A DNA stretch of 64,000 nucleotides from Dechloromonas sp. ZY10 (GCF_041378895.1 NZ_CP144212.1:2899501-2963500); one strand, 5' to 3'; counted from the stretch's first letter, positions 7,794-16,885 are shown. Notes: generated from the letters alone by a model not told the origin. Numbers and translations: made by a program.

Positions 7794-9301
7794 CGCGCAA
7801 ACCTCGCAGCAGCCCGCTCGCTCGCCACTTCGGTCAGATGCAGCCAGGGCTCGGTGAAGAAGCCGCTGGTCAGCAGGGCAGCCAGGGTCATGCCGCAAAC
7901 CAGGTATTCCATCGGCAAGGTACGGTCAACCTGACTGCCGCCGCCTTTCGGCTGCGACAGGAAAGCCTTCTGAAAAGCCCACAGCAGGAAGCCGGCAGCG
8001 GTCACGTTACCAAGCGCGGTGGCCACCGTCGACAAGGCACCGAACTGGTCGATTGCCGCCTCCAGCACCAGGTGCGCGGCATCGAAACCGGGGGTGCCGG
8101 GCATCCCGACAATGGCCAGACCGCAGGTGAGGAAGGCAATGGCAAGAAAGGGAATGCGCTCGAACAAGCCGGACAATTCGTCGAGTTCGGTGGTCCCGGT
8201 ACGGCGGAAAACGAAGCCGACGATAAACCACATACCGGTCACCGCCAGCCCGAAGTTGGCGGCCAGCAGTACCGCCCCCTGAATCCCGGCCTGATGCAGA
8301 CTGAACAGGCCGATCACCAGCAAGCTGGTATGGCTGACCACGGCAAAAGCCAGCAAGCGGCGCAGATTGGTTTGCAGAAAAGCCAGGGCGGCAGTGAAGA
8401 AAACCCCGGCCATGGCAAAACCAACCACATAAGGCTGCCAGGCCAGCACCGCCTCCGGCGTCAGCGGCAGGACAAAGCGGAGCATGCCGTAAAACCCGAC
8501 CTTGACCCCGACCATCAGCGCCGGCCCGACCGCGATCAGGCCGTGCTGCGCCATGTTCGGCAGCCAGCCATGCAGTGGAAACAGCGGCGTCCGCACCGCC
8601 AGGCCGTAGAACAGCAGATAGAAGGCTACGGTCTGGAATTTGCCGGCCGGTGCCGCCCCGAGCAGATCGAACAGATCGAAGCTCCAGCGCCCGTTGCTCA
8701 CCTCGGCATGACTCCAGCCCAAGACCAGGCAACCGGCGAAAAACAACAGCCAGCCGAAGGCCTGGTACTGGACAAAGCGCGACAAAGCCTGGATTTCGGC
8801 ACGCGAACAAGCCCAGCGGCGGAGCAGGTAGATCACCGCCCACAACTCCAGCGCGGAATACAAAGCAAACCACAGGATATTCAGCGTCACCAGCATCCCG
8901 ACCAGTCCGCCCTCGGCCAGCAGCAAGACGGCAAACAGGTGCCCCGGCGAAATCATCCCCCGGCTCATCCCGTACAAGGTCATCAGCAAGGTCAGCAAGG
9001 CGGCCAGCAGGATGAAGACCACCGACAGGCCGTCGACCGCCACATGATAGGCCAGCGGCGCAAAGCGCTCGGCCAGTTGCAGCGCCGGCAAGCCCGGATC
9101 AAGCGCGCGCAGGGCGCCCAGCGCCAGCAGCAACTCGGCCAGGGCCAGCAACTTGCCCAAGGTGACCGCGCTGCGTCGCTCGCCCAGCGCCAGCACCAGG
9201 CCGGCCCCGGCAAACGGCAGCACCTGCAACCACAGCAGCCAGGGCTGTACAGCCTGCGCCGACCAGAGGATTTCCTGCAGCGGGACATTGTCCGGAGTCA
9301 T
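7790..9301 (-). CDS. NuoM/NuoN-like antiporter subunit with Lys-to-Arg change (second extra subunit)
   Basis: 503 residues with the Proton_antipo_M fold. The helix-5 glutamate is kept (Glu152 in 'ALYSALELWAVIY') and the helix-8 lysine is kept (Lys267 in 'LMVGVKVGFYGML'). The helix-7 lysine of NuoM is Arg237 here ('LAVRTPLFPLHGWLP'), so its proton path may differ from its siblings. The ATG at 9301 shares its A with the stop of DabB (TGATG); an in-frame TTG sits one codon earlier. It lies inside the DAB-type operon and ends by overlapping the next gene. It probably forms part of the same membrane complex. Confidence 0.83.
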   Translation of the reverse strand: MTPDNVPLQEILWSAQAVQPWLLWLQVLPFAGAGLVLALGERRSAVTLGKLLALAELLLALGALRALDPGLPALQLAERFAPLAYHVAVDGLSVVFILLAALLTLLMTLYGMSRGMISPGHLFAVLLLAEGGLVGMLVTLNILWFALYSALELWAVIYLLRRWACSRAEIQALSRFVQYQAFGWLLFFAGCLVLGWSHAEVSNGRWSFDLFDLLGAAPAGKFQTVAFYLLFYGLAVRTPLFPLHGWLPNMAQHGLIAVGPALMVGVKVGFYGMLRFVLPLTPEAVLAWQPYVVGFAMAGVFFTAALAFLQTNLRRLLAFAVVSHTSLLVIGLFSLHQAGIQGAVLLAANFGLAVTGMWFIVGFVFRRTGTTELDELSGLFERIPFLAIAFLTCGLAIVGMPGTPGFDAAHLVLEAAIDQFGALSTVATALGNVTAAGFLLWAFQKAFLSQPKGGGSQVDRTLPMEYLVCGMTLAALLTSGFFTEPWLHLTEVASERAAARFAR

Positions 9302-10824
9302 CAAAGGATCACCACAAAAGTCGCCATCACCGCCATCATCAAATAGCGCGGCTGTTCGAGAAGATTTTCGACGGTCGCCAGATACCCGGCCAGCCGCCGC
9401 AACAAGCGTTCGCCAAAGCCGCCCCGGCCACGCAGCAAGAGGCGCTGCTCAAGACGGTCGAGGTGATCCGAAACCGCGCCGAGGAGCAGGCCGGGCCAGC
9501 CATCGACCCGGACCAGCGGGCGCTGTGGATCGGGAGCCACGCCACTGCCAGGCTCGCCCACCACCCGATCGACGAAAGCCCGCTCGAATTGCCGCAAGTC
9601 GTGAGCAAAGGCTTCGGTCGGCTGCACGATCAGGATCTGCTCCAGCTTGCCCAGCCAGAAGCGCTGCAGGGCGGCGGTATACCACCCCTGGCGCCGGGCC
9701 AGCCAGGCGGGTGGCGAGGACGGCCGCTGCCGGCTCCATTGCAGCCAGGACGGCGCCACCAGAAACTGCCAGGCACGCCAGGCGGTATGCAGACACAGAT
9801 GCACCAGCGCCACGGTGGTCCAGCCACAGCCAATCGCCACCACCATCAGCGCCACCTGGAACAGCGTGCCAAAAATCAGCCCGGATTTGACATCGGTCTG
9901 TACCTGCGCACAGAACCAGGCATACACCGCCGTCAGGCTGCCGACGGCGACCAGCCCGTACATGATGTCGGGCACCCGCGCCAACGCCGGCTCCAGACGC
10001 AGCAGCAGATAGACACCGGCATGAATCAGCACGGCTCCGTAGAAAATCGCCGACGACGGGGTCGGGCCTTCGAGCGCCCGGATGATCCACGGCGAAAAGG
10101 GAAACTGCGCCGACTTGACCAGTGCCGCAACGACAAAGCCAAGGGCCAGCAGGCGCAGTTCGATCACGCTCAAGGCCGGATCGTGCAGCCGCGCCCAGGA
10201 AAAATCCCCCAGCCAGAAAGCCGACAGGCCCAGGGCAAAGAGCAGCCCGGCATCGCCGACCCGGTTACTGGTCAGAGCAAACAGGGCATTACCGGTGGCC
10301 AGCGGCCGCTGTCGCTGATAGCCGATCAGCAGGAAGGAAGCGAGTCCGCACCACTCCCAGCCGATGAACAGGAGCAGGCTGTTGCCGGCCAGAAAGAGCA
10401 ACTGGATGCCAGCCAGGAAAAGCATCAACACGATGAAAAACCGCTGAAAACCAGCTTCGCGGTGCAGGTAATTGCGAGAAAAGCGGGTGACTAACCAGCC
10501 GATCAAGGCGCTGACTGTCGCCACCGACAAGGACAGTGGATCAAGCAGAAATGAAAACTCGGCACGCCAGCGCGGATTGGCAAACCAGAGCACGCCCGGC
10601 AACTGGCCGGGCACCCCGGTCAGCCAGGCACCGAGGTCGAGTGCCAACAGCAGGAGCAGGCTGCCCAGAGCCGCCGCCTCGGCCAGCCGGGCGGTACCGG
10701 GCTCGCCGGCGTCGCCGCAGGCGCGCCCGGCAAGAATACGCAAGACAATCAACAATCCGGCCAGCAACGGCAGCAGCGGAACCAGCCAGACCAGATCGGC
10801 AAGCAGCGAGAAGTATGCGTTCAT
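9301..10824 (-). CDS. dabB: DabB-type NuoL-like inorganic-carbon transporter subunit
   Basis: 507 residues. It is NuoL-like rather than NuoM-like: 'LLLFIGWEWCGLASFLLIGY' with Glu157, 'ALVKSAQFPFSPWI' with Lys237, then 'EGPTPSSAIFYGAVLIHAGVYLLLR', as in DabB/NuoL. In the characterised DAB complex of Halothiobacillus neapolitanus, DabB is the cation-translocating membrane half that energises the carbonic-anhydrase-like DabA. The C-terminal third is less hydrophobic and ends with a membrane segment ('MMAVMATFVVIL'). GGAGGTG precedes the ATG, which overlaps the dabA stop by 4 bases. The direct dabA-dabB junction is the usual gene order of DAB systems. Confidence 0.88.
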   Translation of the reverse strand: MNAYFSLLADLVWLVPLLPLLAGLLIVLRILAGRACGDAGEPGTARLAEAAALGSLLLLLALDLGAWLTGVPGQLPGVLWFANPRWRAEFSFLLDPLSLSVATVSALIGWLVTRFSRNYLHREAGFQRFFIVLMLFLAGIQLLFLAGNSLLLFIGWEWCGLASFLLIGYQRQRPLATGNALFALTSNRVGDAGLLFALGLSAFWLGDFSWARLHDPALSVIELRLLALGFVVAALVKSAQFPFSPWIIRALEGPTPSSAIFYGAVLIHAGVYLLLRLEPALARVPDIMYGLVAVGSLTAVYAWFCAQVQTDVKSGLIFGTLFQVALMVVAIGCGWTTVALVHLCLHTAWRAWQFLVAPSWLQWSRQRPSSPPAWLARRQGWYTAALQRFWLGKLEQILIVQPTEAFAHDLRQFERAFVDRVVGEPGSGVAPDPQRPLVRVDGWPGLLLGAVSDHLDRLEQRLLLRGRGGFGERLLRRLAGYLATVENLLEQPRYLMMAVMATFVVIL

Positions 10825-13800
10825 GCGACACCTCCGGGTGGAACCGCGCAGTCCAGCAAAGCCGGCGGCAGCGCCGTGCTTTTGCCGGCAAACCAGCTCG
10901 CCGAATCGGCCACCCGAACCGGAGGTTCTCCCTCGGCGGCAGGCTGCCAAGGCACCCAGCCACGACCGATCAGCAAACGCTGGATTTCGCCGCTGTGCGG
11001 ATCTTGCGCCGCAACCGTGACCCAGGCGTTGCCGATCAATTCCTGCAGGGCGGGCTGGCGGGCGACGATGGCATCGAGAATCGCCGGAGTCTGTTCGACC
11101 ACAATCAGCAAGCGCATCGGCTCGTGGATTTCGACCATTTGCTGCGGCAGACCAGTGCGCAAATCGGATTCACAGCCGGCCATTACGCCGAAACCGCCGG
11201 CCAGGTTGTGGGTGACCTTCGAGCCGCAGCCGTAGCGCTCGTTATCGACGGTGGAGAAGTAATACTCCAGACTGATGCCAGCCCCGACCGGCCCCGCCGC
11301 CAGCAAGATGCCCTCGACAATCCGGCCGCCGTCATCGGTCAGCGGATCGTAGGAAATCAGGAACACCCGCCGGTCGAGAAACAAACCGCGACTGGCTTGC
11401 CGGCGGCCAATATAGGCAGCCGCATTGGTCGCATGCCCAAGCTCCGGCCGCGCCTGCGACAAATCCTGCGCGCGTCCGGCGACATGCCGCCAGGCCTGCC
11501 ATGGCGAGGGCTGACGCGGTGCCGAGGCCAGCCGCCGGCAACGCTCGACGGCGTGCGCCCGGCAAGCCGCCGCCAATTGTCCGACCAGCGTATCGAGGGC
11601 GCCTTGCCAGCCAGCCGGAACCTGATCGAGGTCGTACCAATCGACCCGGTCATCGCAGGTGTTGTGAAAGGCGGCGACGAACCAGGTGCTCTCGGGAATC
11701 TGAATCCCGACTTCAGCCAGCCCGGCGCGGACCTCGGGACGATTGGCCATCGCCGCGAAGACACGGGCGTTCGGTCCGCCATGACGGCCGGAGCAGGCGC
11801 CGCAATCGTAGGCCGAGCGGTGCGGATTGTTCAGGCTGGTCGAGCCGTGCCCAAGGAGCAGCACCAAAGGAGCAAAGCCGCCGGTCAAGCCAATCATGCG
11901 CAGGAAGGCGGCCACCCGCTCGATCTGCTCGCGGTCGGTGAACCCCAAGCGTGGACTCTGCTTTGCACCTTCCGGGCCAGCGGTCAATTGCAGTTCGCCG
12001 GGAAGTTCGCCTTCGTAAGCCCGGCGCCAATGCTGCAAACGTTCGCCCAGCCAGGCCGGGGCCAGACTGCCAGCCAACAAGGCAGCCAGTGCCGGCACAG
12101 CGGCTCCGGCTGCAAGCAAAGGCCCACTCACCGGAGCCAGCCGGGTGGCCCGGTGCAAACGCTCGCGCCAGCGCAACCGCCGCTGTTGTCGCGACTGGTG
12201 CCGTTCCTGTTGCGCGCTGTCGGCATTGGCCTGCTCGCGAATCAGCACTTCGGGACGAACCACCACCGGGCACAGAGCCGTCGGTGCCGGATCATCCTGC
12301 CCCTGCCAGTACATCGCCACGCCAAAAAAGCCGGCTGCCCCGTAGGTCTCGATCTCCGGAGCAATTTCCTCAAGATGGCGGCGCGTTCCCTCCTCCCGGT
12401 CATCCATGCACATCACCACCTGCGCCGATCTGCTCGCGGCAAGTCGACTGCGCCCGTGATTGGCCCGCAGCGCGGCAAAGAGCTGCTCCCGGTAATGGCC
12501 TTCGTAAGCCAGCAACCAGATTTCACCACGCTGTCCAGCGCTCAAGCTGGCAGCAACGTCCAGTATCTGCTCGGCGGCTGCGGGCGACCACGCCGCCAGT
12601 GCCTCGGCACCCAGCCCCAGCGCGCTGCACAAACGCCACAGGGCCCGGGCATCTTCCCGAGCCTGGGGCAACGCGGCCAGCCGCTCGGCCAACGCGTCCC
12701 AGGCGACACTGGCATGCGCCTGATCCGAGCATTCGAGCGCAGCCGCGACCTCGGCTGCCAGTTCCTCGGGCAAGGCACGGCAGCGCCAGGCGTCGCGGAC
12801 CAGAAACTCCCCCGGACGGGCCGTGAACCAATCCGCCAAATCGCTGCAGGCCAGCGGCTGGCCGGTCAGCCGGCGGAGCTGATCCTCGCACAGCAGGCGC
12901 TCCAGCAGAACCCGCACTGCCAACCAGTCAGCAAGCGCTACCGGCGTGCCATCGCCGGCTTCGGGATGCTCCTGATGCCAGTGCAGCATCCCCGACCAGC
13001 CCGGAAATTCGAGCAGCAAGCGCTCCAGGTAGCGCGGCCATTGGGCCTCGGGCAATAGCCGCGGCAACTCTTCGGCAAGCAGGGCCACCGGATCGTCCGG
13101 CAAGTGGCGGATTTCATCGCGCACATTCGGCAGTTCGTCGAACTCCCACTGCCAATCAAGGCCGGCACTAGCCCGCCAGGCGGCATAAAACCCTTCGCCC
13201 CGGGCCGGATTGCGCCAAGCCGCCAGACTGTGGTCAAGGTGCGCCGCCAGATGGCGCTGCAGCACGGTACGCACGGCGGCCAGCAGATCGAGCCCGTAGA
13301 GATGTTCGATCAAGCCGCGCCAGGTCAGCCGATCGCCAAGCTGTGCCCACAGGGCTTCCTGCCGCTGCCTGGCCTGTTCGCGCCAATTGGCAACCTCGCC
13401 CGTCGCTGCCGCTGTGCTGGGCATTGCCACGGTCAACTGCTGACAAATGCTAAAAAGTGGGTCCGTCTCCAGGCGGTGCTCGGCCAGCCACCACTCCGCG
13501 CCCCCGGTCGCCTCGAACGGGACACCAGTGCAGAGCGCCGCCAGCAACACGTCCTGCCGGCTCAATCCGGGCAGCACGGGGCGTTCCGGATCGGGAATAC
13601 CGGCCTCGACCAGTGCTGCTGCCAGGTCGCTGCGGGTAATTCGGCCGGACTCAAACTCGCGGCGAAAACGAGCTTCCGGCCAGTAAGCCAGGGCGCCGGT
13701 ATGAGCCTGAGCAGTCGCTACCGCATCGCGGAATGGCAAATGCTGATAGGCGTGCAAGGTATTGTGATGCACGAAATCACGTAGCGGAGCTTGCGCCGGC

Positions 13801-13886
13801 AAGCGATGGGTGCATTCATGCAACCACTCGGCAAGGCGCTCGTGGAACGACAGGGCTTCCGCTCCGGAGCTCGAAGGAATGCTCAT
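10821..13886 (-). CDS. dabA: DabA (DUF2309) inorganic-carbon transporter subunit
   Basis: 1021 residues, full length for the DUF2309/UPF0753 family. DabA is a cytoplasmic, carbonic-anhydrase-like protein that, with DabB, makes CO2-to-bicarbonate conversion vectorial. The zinc-site residues known from H. neapolitanus are all present: Cys493 and Asp495 in 'VVMCMDDREEG', His680 in 'LLLGHGSTSLNNPHRSAYDCG', shortened here to 'LLLGHGSTSLNNPHR', and Cys695 in 'SAYDCGACSG'. His and Cys are 15 apart, as in the reference protein. The N-terminus 'APLRDFVHHNTLHAYQHLPF' is also a family hallmark. The start is 2 bases after the stop of the upstream NuoM-like gene, with a G-rich ribosome site inside that gene's end. 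Confidence 0.95.
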   Translation of the reverse strand: MSIPSSSGAEALSFHERLAEWLHECTHRLPAQAPLRDFVHHNTLHAYQHLPFRDAVATAQAHTGALAYWPEARFRREFESGRITRSDLAAALVEAGIPDPERPVLPGLSRQDVLLAALCTGVPFEATGGAEWWLAEHRLETDPLFSICQQLTVAMPSTAAATGEVANWREQARQRQEALWAQLGDRLTWRGLIEHLYGLDLLAAVRTVLQRHLAAHLDHSLAAWRNPARGEGFYAAWRASAGLDWQWEFDELPNVRDEIRHLPDDPVALLAEELPRLLPEAQWPRYLERLLLEFPGWSGMLHWHQEHPEAGDGTPVALADWLAVRVLLERLLCEDQLRRLTGQPLACSDLADWFTARPGEFLVRDAWRCRALPEELAAEVAAALECSDQAHASVAWDALAERLAALPQAREDARALWRLCSALGLGAEALAAWSPAAAEQILDVAASLSAGQRGEIWLLAYEGHYREQLFAALRANHGRSRLAASRSAQVVMCMDDREEGTRRHLEEIAPEIETYGAAGFFGVAMYWQGQDDPAPTALCPVVVRPEVLIREQANADSAQQERHQSRQQRRLRWRERLHRATRLAPVSGPLLAAGAAVPALAALLAGSLAPAWLGERLQHWRRAYEGELPGELQLTAGPEGAKQSPRLGFTDREQIERVAAFLRMIGLTGGFAPLVLLLGHGSTSLNNPHRSAYDCGACSGRHGGPNARVFAAMANRPEVRAGLAEVGIQIPESTWFVAAFHNTCDDRVDWYDLDQVPAGWQGALDTLVGQLAAACRAHAVERCRRLASAPRQPSPWQAWRHVAGRAQDLSQARPELGHATNAAAYIGRRQASRGLFLDRRVFLISYDPLTDDGGRIVEGILLAAGPVGAGISLEYYFSTVDNERYGCGSKVTHNLAGGFGVMAGCESDLRTGLPQQMVEIHEPMRLLIVVEQTPAILDAIVARQPALQELIGNAWVTVAAQDPHSGEIQRLLIGRGWVPWQPAAEGEPPVRVADSASWFAGKSTALPPALLDCAVPPGGVA

Positions 13887-13888
13887 CC

Positions 13889-15358
13889 TTACCCCCCTAC
13901 CCCGCCAAGCAGCGAGGCCACGCTACTGCCGATCAGGTTCAGCAAGGGCGCCGGCCATACCCCCAGAGCGATGATCGCCAGCACCAGTAAAGTCGCCGCA
14001 AACGTCTCGATCCGATCGAGATCGGCCATCTGTTGCACCGGCCCCGGCAAGCATAAGCGCCCGATCACCCGCAAGCTGGCTGCTGCCGCAATCAGCAAGG
14101 CCAATCCGAGCACCACGGCCCAGCCCCCATGACTAACCAGCACCGCCAGTAACACATGCACTTCGGCAACAAAGCCGGCACTGCCGGGCAGGCCGAGTAC
14201 CGCCAGCCAGCCAAAGGCGATAAAGACGACAAAACGCGGAGCTACGCCTTGCAACGAGCCATAGTCGGCCAGATCCCGGCTGTGCTGGCGCTGATACAGG
14301 AGCCCGACGATCAGGAACAACAAGGCCGCAGTCAAGCCGTGCGCAACCATCTGCAAGACCGCTCCGGTCAGCCCTTTGACTTCAAGCGAGGCGATCCCGA
14401 GCAAGACCACGCCCATGTGCGAAATCGACGAATAAGCCACCATCGCCTTGAGATCCTGTTGCCGCCAGGCCAGGATGCCGCCGTAAAGCAGGGAGCCGAA
14501 AGCCAGGATCACCAAGGCTTGCTGCGCCGCCAGCAAGCCGGCGGGCAGAGTCTGTGCTGCGCGAATCAGACCATAAGCCCCCATTTTGAGCAGGATGCCA
14601 GAGAGCAGAATCGACACCGGACTGGGCGCTTCGACGTGGGCCAGCGGCAACCAGCCATGCACCGGAAAAACCGGCATCTTGACCCCGAAGCCGAGGCAGA
14701 GCCCGGCAAAGATCAGCAACTGCACGCGTGGTTCCAGCGCCTGTCCGCCGACAGCCATGTCGGCCATGGCAAAGCTGTGACCGGGCGCGGCGTCATAAAG
14801 AAAAAGCAGGGCCACCAGCATGAATACCGAACCGCCGAGGGTATAGAGAAAGAAATTCAGCGCAGCCCGTTGCCGGTCGGCGCCCCCCAGACGGTCAATC
14901 AGGAAAAACAGGGGAACCAGCGTGGCCTCCCAGAAAACATAGAACAGAGACCAGTCGCGGGCGCTGAAAACGCCAAAAATCGCCGATTCGAGCAATAGCA
15001 GCAAGGTGTAATAAAGACGGCCGCCGCGCGCCGTCTGACGGGACACCAGTACCGCCACCAAGGTCAGCAAGGCGGTGAGCAGCAGCAAGGCAACCGCGAT
15101 ACCATCGACCCCGAGGGCAAAATAGGAGCCAAGCCGGGCGTTCCAGGCCTGGCTTTCTTCAAACTGGAATACCGGCCCCGCCGGATCGTAGCGCCAAGCG
15201 ATGATCACCGTCAGCGCCAGCACCCCGGCAGAGAAAACTCCGGCCAACCGCCAGCGCCCGGCGCTGCCCAGCCCAGGCCAGGCTCCGGTCAACAACGCCC
15301 CGACCACCGGCAGAAACAACAACAGCTTCAGCACACGCCCCCCCGGGTCGAGCGCCAT
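13889..15358 (-). CDS. NuoM-like proton-translocating subunit, first gene of the DAB-type operon
   Basis: 489 residues and the most canonical NuoM-like protein of the three: Glu144 ('YVFWEATLVPLFFLI'), Lys227 ('GFGVKMPVFPVHGWLP'), Lys258 ('ILLKMGAYGLIR') and Glu399 ('PGSAGFVAEV') all sit at the proton-path positions. It has about 14 membrane helices. As the first gene of the operon it should set the expression of DabA and DabB. The ATG at 15358 has no clear Shine-Dalgarno; a GTG eight codons downstream (15334), behind a run of G, is an alternative start. No nuo genes accompany it, so a role in the DAB-type pump is more likely than in complex I. Confidence 0.84.
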   Translation of the reverse strand: MALDPGGRVLKLLLFLPVVGALLTGAWPGLGSAGRWRLAGVFSAGVLALTVIIAWRYDPAGPVFQFEESQAWNARLGSYFALGVDGIAVALLLLTALLTLVAVLVSRQTARGGRLYYTLLLLLESAIFGVFSARDWSLFYVFWEATLVPLFFLIDRLGGADRQRAALNFFLYTLGGSVFMLVALLFLYDAAPGHSFAMADMAVGGQALEPRVQLLIFAGLCLGFGVKMPVFPVHGWLPLAHVEAPSPVSILLSGILLKMGAYGLIRAAQTLPAGLLAAQQALVILAFGSLLYGGILAWRQQDLKAMVAYSSISHMGVVLLGIASLEVKGLTGAVLQMVAHGLTAALLFLIVGLLYQRQHSRDLADYGSLQGVAPRFVVFIAFGWLAVLGLPGSAGFVAEVHVLLAVLVSHGGWAVVLGLALLIAAAASLRVIGRLCLPGPVQQMADLDRIETFAATLLVLAIIALGVWPAPLLNLIGSSVASLLGGVGG

Positions 15359-15429
15359 CGTTGCAGACGGCCCGCCATTTTCGTCCCCATTATTTTTTCA
15401 TCCGGCGATTATGCCAGCGGTACCCCGGT

Positions 15430-15458
15430 TTGACAGCCCATGTCGGCTTGGATAAATT
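15430..15458 (+). promoter_or_regulatory. Sigma-70 promoter of the peroxiredoxin gene
   Basis: TTGACA (15430-15435), a 17-bp spacer and TAAATT (15453-15458) match the sigma-70 consensus closely. The predicted transcript starts near 15465, giving a leader of about 40 bases. The DAB-type operon begins 71 bases to the left on the other strand, so its promoter must overlap this stretch. A weak CATAAT is seen for it at 15408-15413 on the minus strand. Confidence 0.6.
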
Positions 15459-15502
15459 CGCCGCTTCCCCAACCCAGAAATAATTCCACAAGGAGCTCTC
15501 TC

Positions 15503-16102
15503 ATGGCCGTTCTCGTTGGCAAGCAAGCCCCGGACTTCACCGCCACCGCCGTCTATGGCGATAACGAAATCAAGGAACTCAAGCTGTCCGACTTCAAGGG
15601 CAAGCCGGTCGTCCTGTTTTTCTACCCGCTCGACTTCACCTTCGTCTGCCCGTCCGAACTGATTGCCTTCGATCATCGCCTGGAAGAATTCAAGCAACGC
15701 GGCGTCGAAGTCATCGGCGTCTCGATCGACTCCCAGTTCACCCACCTCGCCTGGAAAAACACCCCGGTCAAGGAAGGCGGCATCGGCCAGGTCGGCTATC
15801 CGCTGGTCGCCGACATCAAGCATGACATCTGCCGTGCCTACGATGTTGAACTCGAAGCTGCCGGCGTGGCCTTGCGCGGCTCTTTCCTGATCGACAAGAA
15901 TGGTGTGGTCATGCACCAGGTTGTAAACATGCTGCCGCTGGGGCGCAACATCGACGAAATGCTGCGCATGGTCGACGCCCTGCAGTTCTTCGAAGAACAC
16001 GGTGAAGTCTGCCCGGCTGGCTGGAACAAGGGCAAGCCCGGCATGACCGCGACCCCTGAAGGCGTCGCCTCCTACCTGGCCAAGAACGCCAAGAAGCTGT
16101 AA
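15503..16102 (+). CDS. Typical 2-Cys peroxiredoxin (AhpC/TSA family)
   Basis: 199 residues. The peroxidatic cysteine is in '[15 protein letters not shown]' and the resolving cysteine in '[15 protein letters not shown]', the arrangement of typical 2-Cys peroxiredoxins. It reduces hydrogen and alkyl peroxides in the cytosol, probably with thioredoxin, since no AhpF is adjacent. Its closest look-alikes are betaproteobacterial Prx proteins, distinct from the AhpC at 41836. AGGAG lies 8 bases before the ATG. A clear promoter lies upstream and a strong terminator downstream, so it is monocistronic. Confidence 0.93.
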   Translation: MAVLVGKQAPDFTATAVYGDNEIKELKLSDFKGKPVVLFFYPLDFTFVCPSELIAFDHRLEEFKQRGVEVIGVSIDSQFTHLAWKNTPVKEGGIGQVGYPLVADIKHDICRAYDVELEAAGVALRGSFLIDKNGVVMHQVVNMLPLGRNIDEMLRMVDALQFFEEHGEVCPAGWNKGKPGMTATPEGVASYLAKNAKKL

Positions 16103-16120
16103 GTCGGCCCCATGCTGACA

Positions 16121-16154
16121 GCCCCGGTCGTTTTTTGCGACCGGGGCTTTTTTA
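16121..16154 (+). terminator. Intrinsic terminator after the peroxiredoxin gene
   Basis: A 10-bp perfect stem (GCCCCGGTCG/CGACCGGGGC, arms 16121-16130 and 16138-16147), a 7-base loop and a run of T from 16148. Confidence 0.9.
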
Positions 16155-16234
16155 TTTAGCCGCACCAAAATGCTGCAAACCGGCTGCAATCCGTTAAAAT
16201 CCTTCGGATAACAGCAAACGCTTATCCCAAAACC

Positions 16235-16816
16235 ATGGCAGATCAGGAATACCTCAGCACCCGACAGGCCGCACAACGCCTTGGCGTCTCCCTCGGAACC
16301 GTTCAGAACATGGTTGAAAGCGGCGCGCTTGAAGCCTGGAAGACGGCCGGCGGCCACCGCCGGATTCCGGTCGCGTCAATTGATGCCGTGCTCGCGCGCC
16401 GGCGGGCAGCACTGGGCAAGGACAACAACGGCATGCTCGACCTGCTGATTGCCGAGGATGAGCCGATGTTGCGCACGTTGTATGAATCCACCATCGAAAG
16501 CTGGAACCTGCCGATTCGCCTGCGGATGGTCGAAAACGGCTTCGACGGGCTGATCGAGGTCGGCCAGAGAACGCCGGACATTCTGATCGCCGATCTGATG
16601 ATGCCAGGAATGGATGGCTTCGAAATGATCCGCCGGCTGCGCGAAAAACCCGAACTGGCGCAGATGGACATCATCGTGATCAGCGCGATCGAGCGCCATC
16701 TGATTGCTGAAAAAGGGCTGCCCAGCGATGTTACCGTCTTTGGCAAGCCAATTCCGTTTCACGAAATCAAGGGCTTTGTTCTCGGCCGCTTGGCGGCCCA
16801 ACAACGGACGGTCTGA
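16235..16816 (+). CDS. Excisionase-type HTH fused to a response-regulator receiver domain
   Basis: 193 residues in two parts. Residues 5-55 are a MerR/excisionase-type helix-turn-helix ('LSTRQAAQRLGVSLGTVQNM', 'TAGGHRRIP'). Residues 68-190 are a receiver domain with the acidic pocket ('LLIAEDEP'), phospho-acceptor Asp ('ILIADLMMPGMDGFEM'), a Ser switch ('IIVISAIE') and the Lys ('VFGKPIP'). Placing the DNA-binding part first is the reverse of most response regulators. It should be a phosphorylation-controlled transcription factor. No histidine kinase lies nearby, so its partner and targets are unknown. It converges with lpxC. Confidence 0.82.
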   Translation: MADQEYLSTRQAAQRLGVSLGTVQNMVESGALEAWKTAGGHRRIPVASIDAVLARRRAALGKDNNGMLDLLIAEDEPMLRTLYESTIESWNLPIRLRMVENGFDGLIEVGQRTPDILIADLMMPGMDGFEMIRRLREKPELAQMDIIVISAIERHLIAEKGLPSDVTVFGKPIPFHEIKGFVLGRLAAQQRTV

Positions 16817-16855
16817 GCACTCTCAGCCACCGGCAAGCCGGCTCTCCGGCCGCCT

Positions 16856-16874
16856 CGCCGCGCTCAGCGCGGCG
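16856..16874. terminator. Hairpin between the HTH-receiver gene and lpxC
   Basis: 8-bp GC-rich stem (CGCCGCGC/GCGCGGCG) with a TCA loop, in the 69-bp gap between two convergent stops. No T run follows on either strand, so termination is plausible but not certain. Confidence 0.4.
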
Positions 16875-16885
16875 GGAACAAACTG

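Noticed and set aside
7196-9346. 716-codon open frame on the plus strand opposite the NuoM/N-like genes
   Set aside because: Antisense to membrane proteins with clear helices and motifs; no features of a real protein.
10536-13058. 840-codon open frame on the plus strand opposite dabA and dabB
   Set aside because: It overlaps genes with conserved motifs on the other strand, and its composition (Gln, Arg, Pro, Gly) is that of an antisense shadow.
6336-15358. Part of a nuo (complex I) or Mrp antiporter operon
   Set aside because: No NADH, quinone-module or small Mrp subunits are present, and DabA with its zinc residues sits in the middle of the unit.
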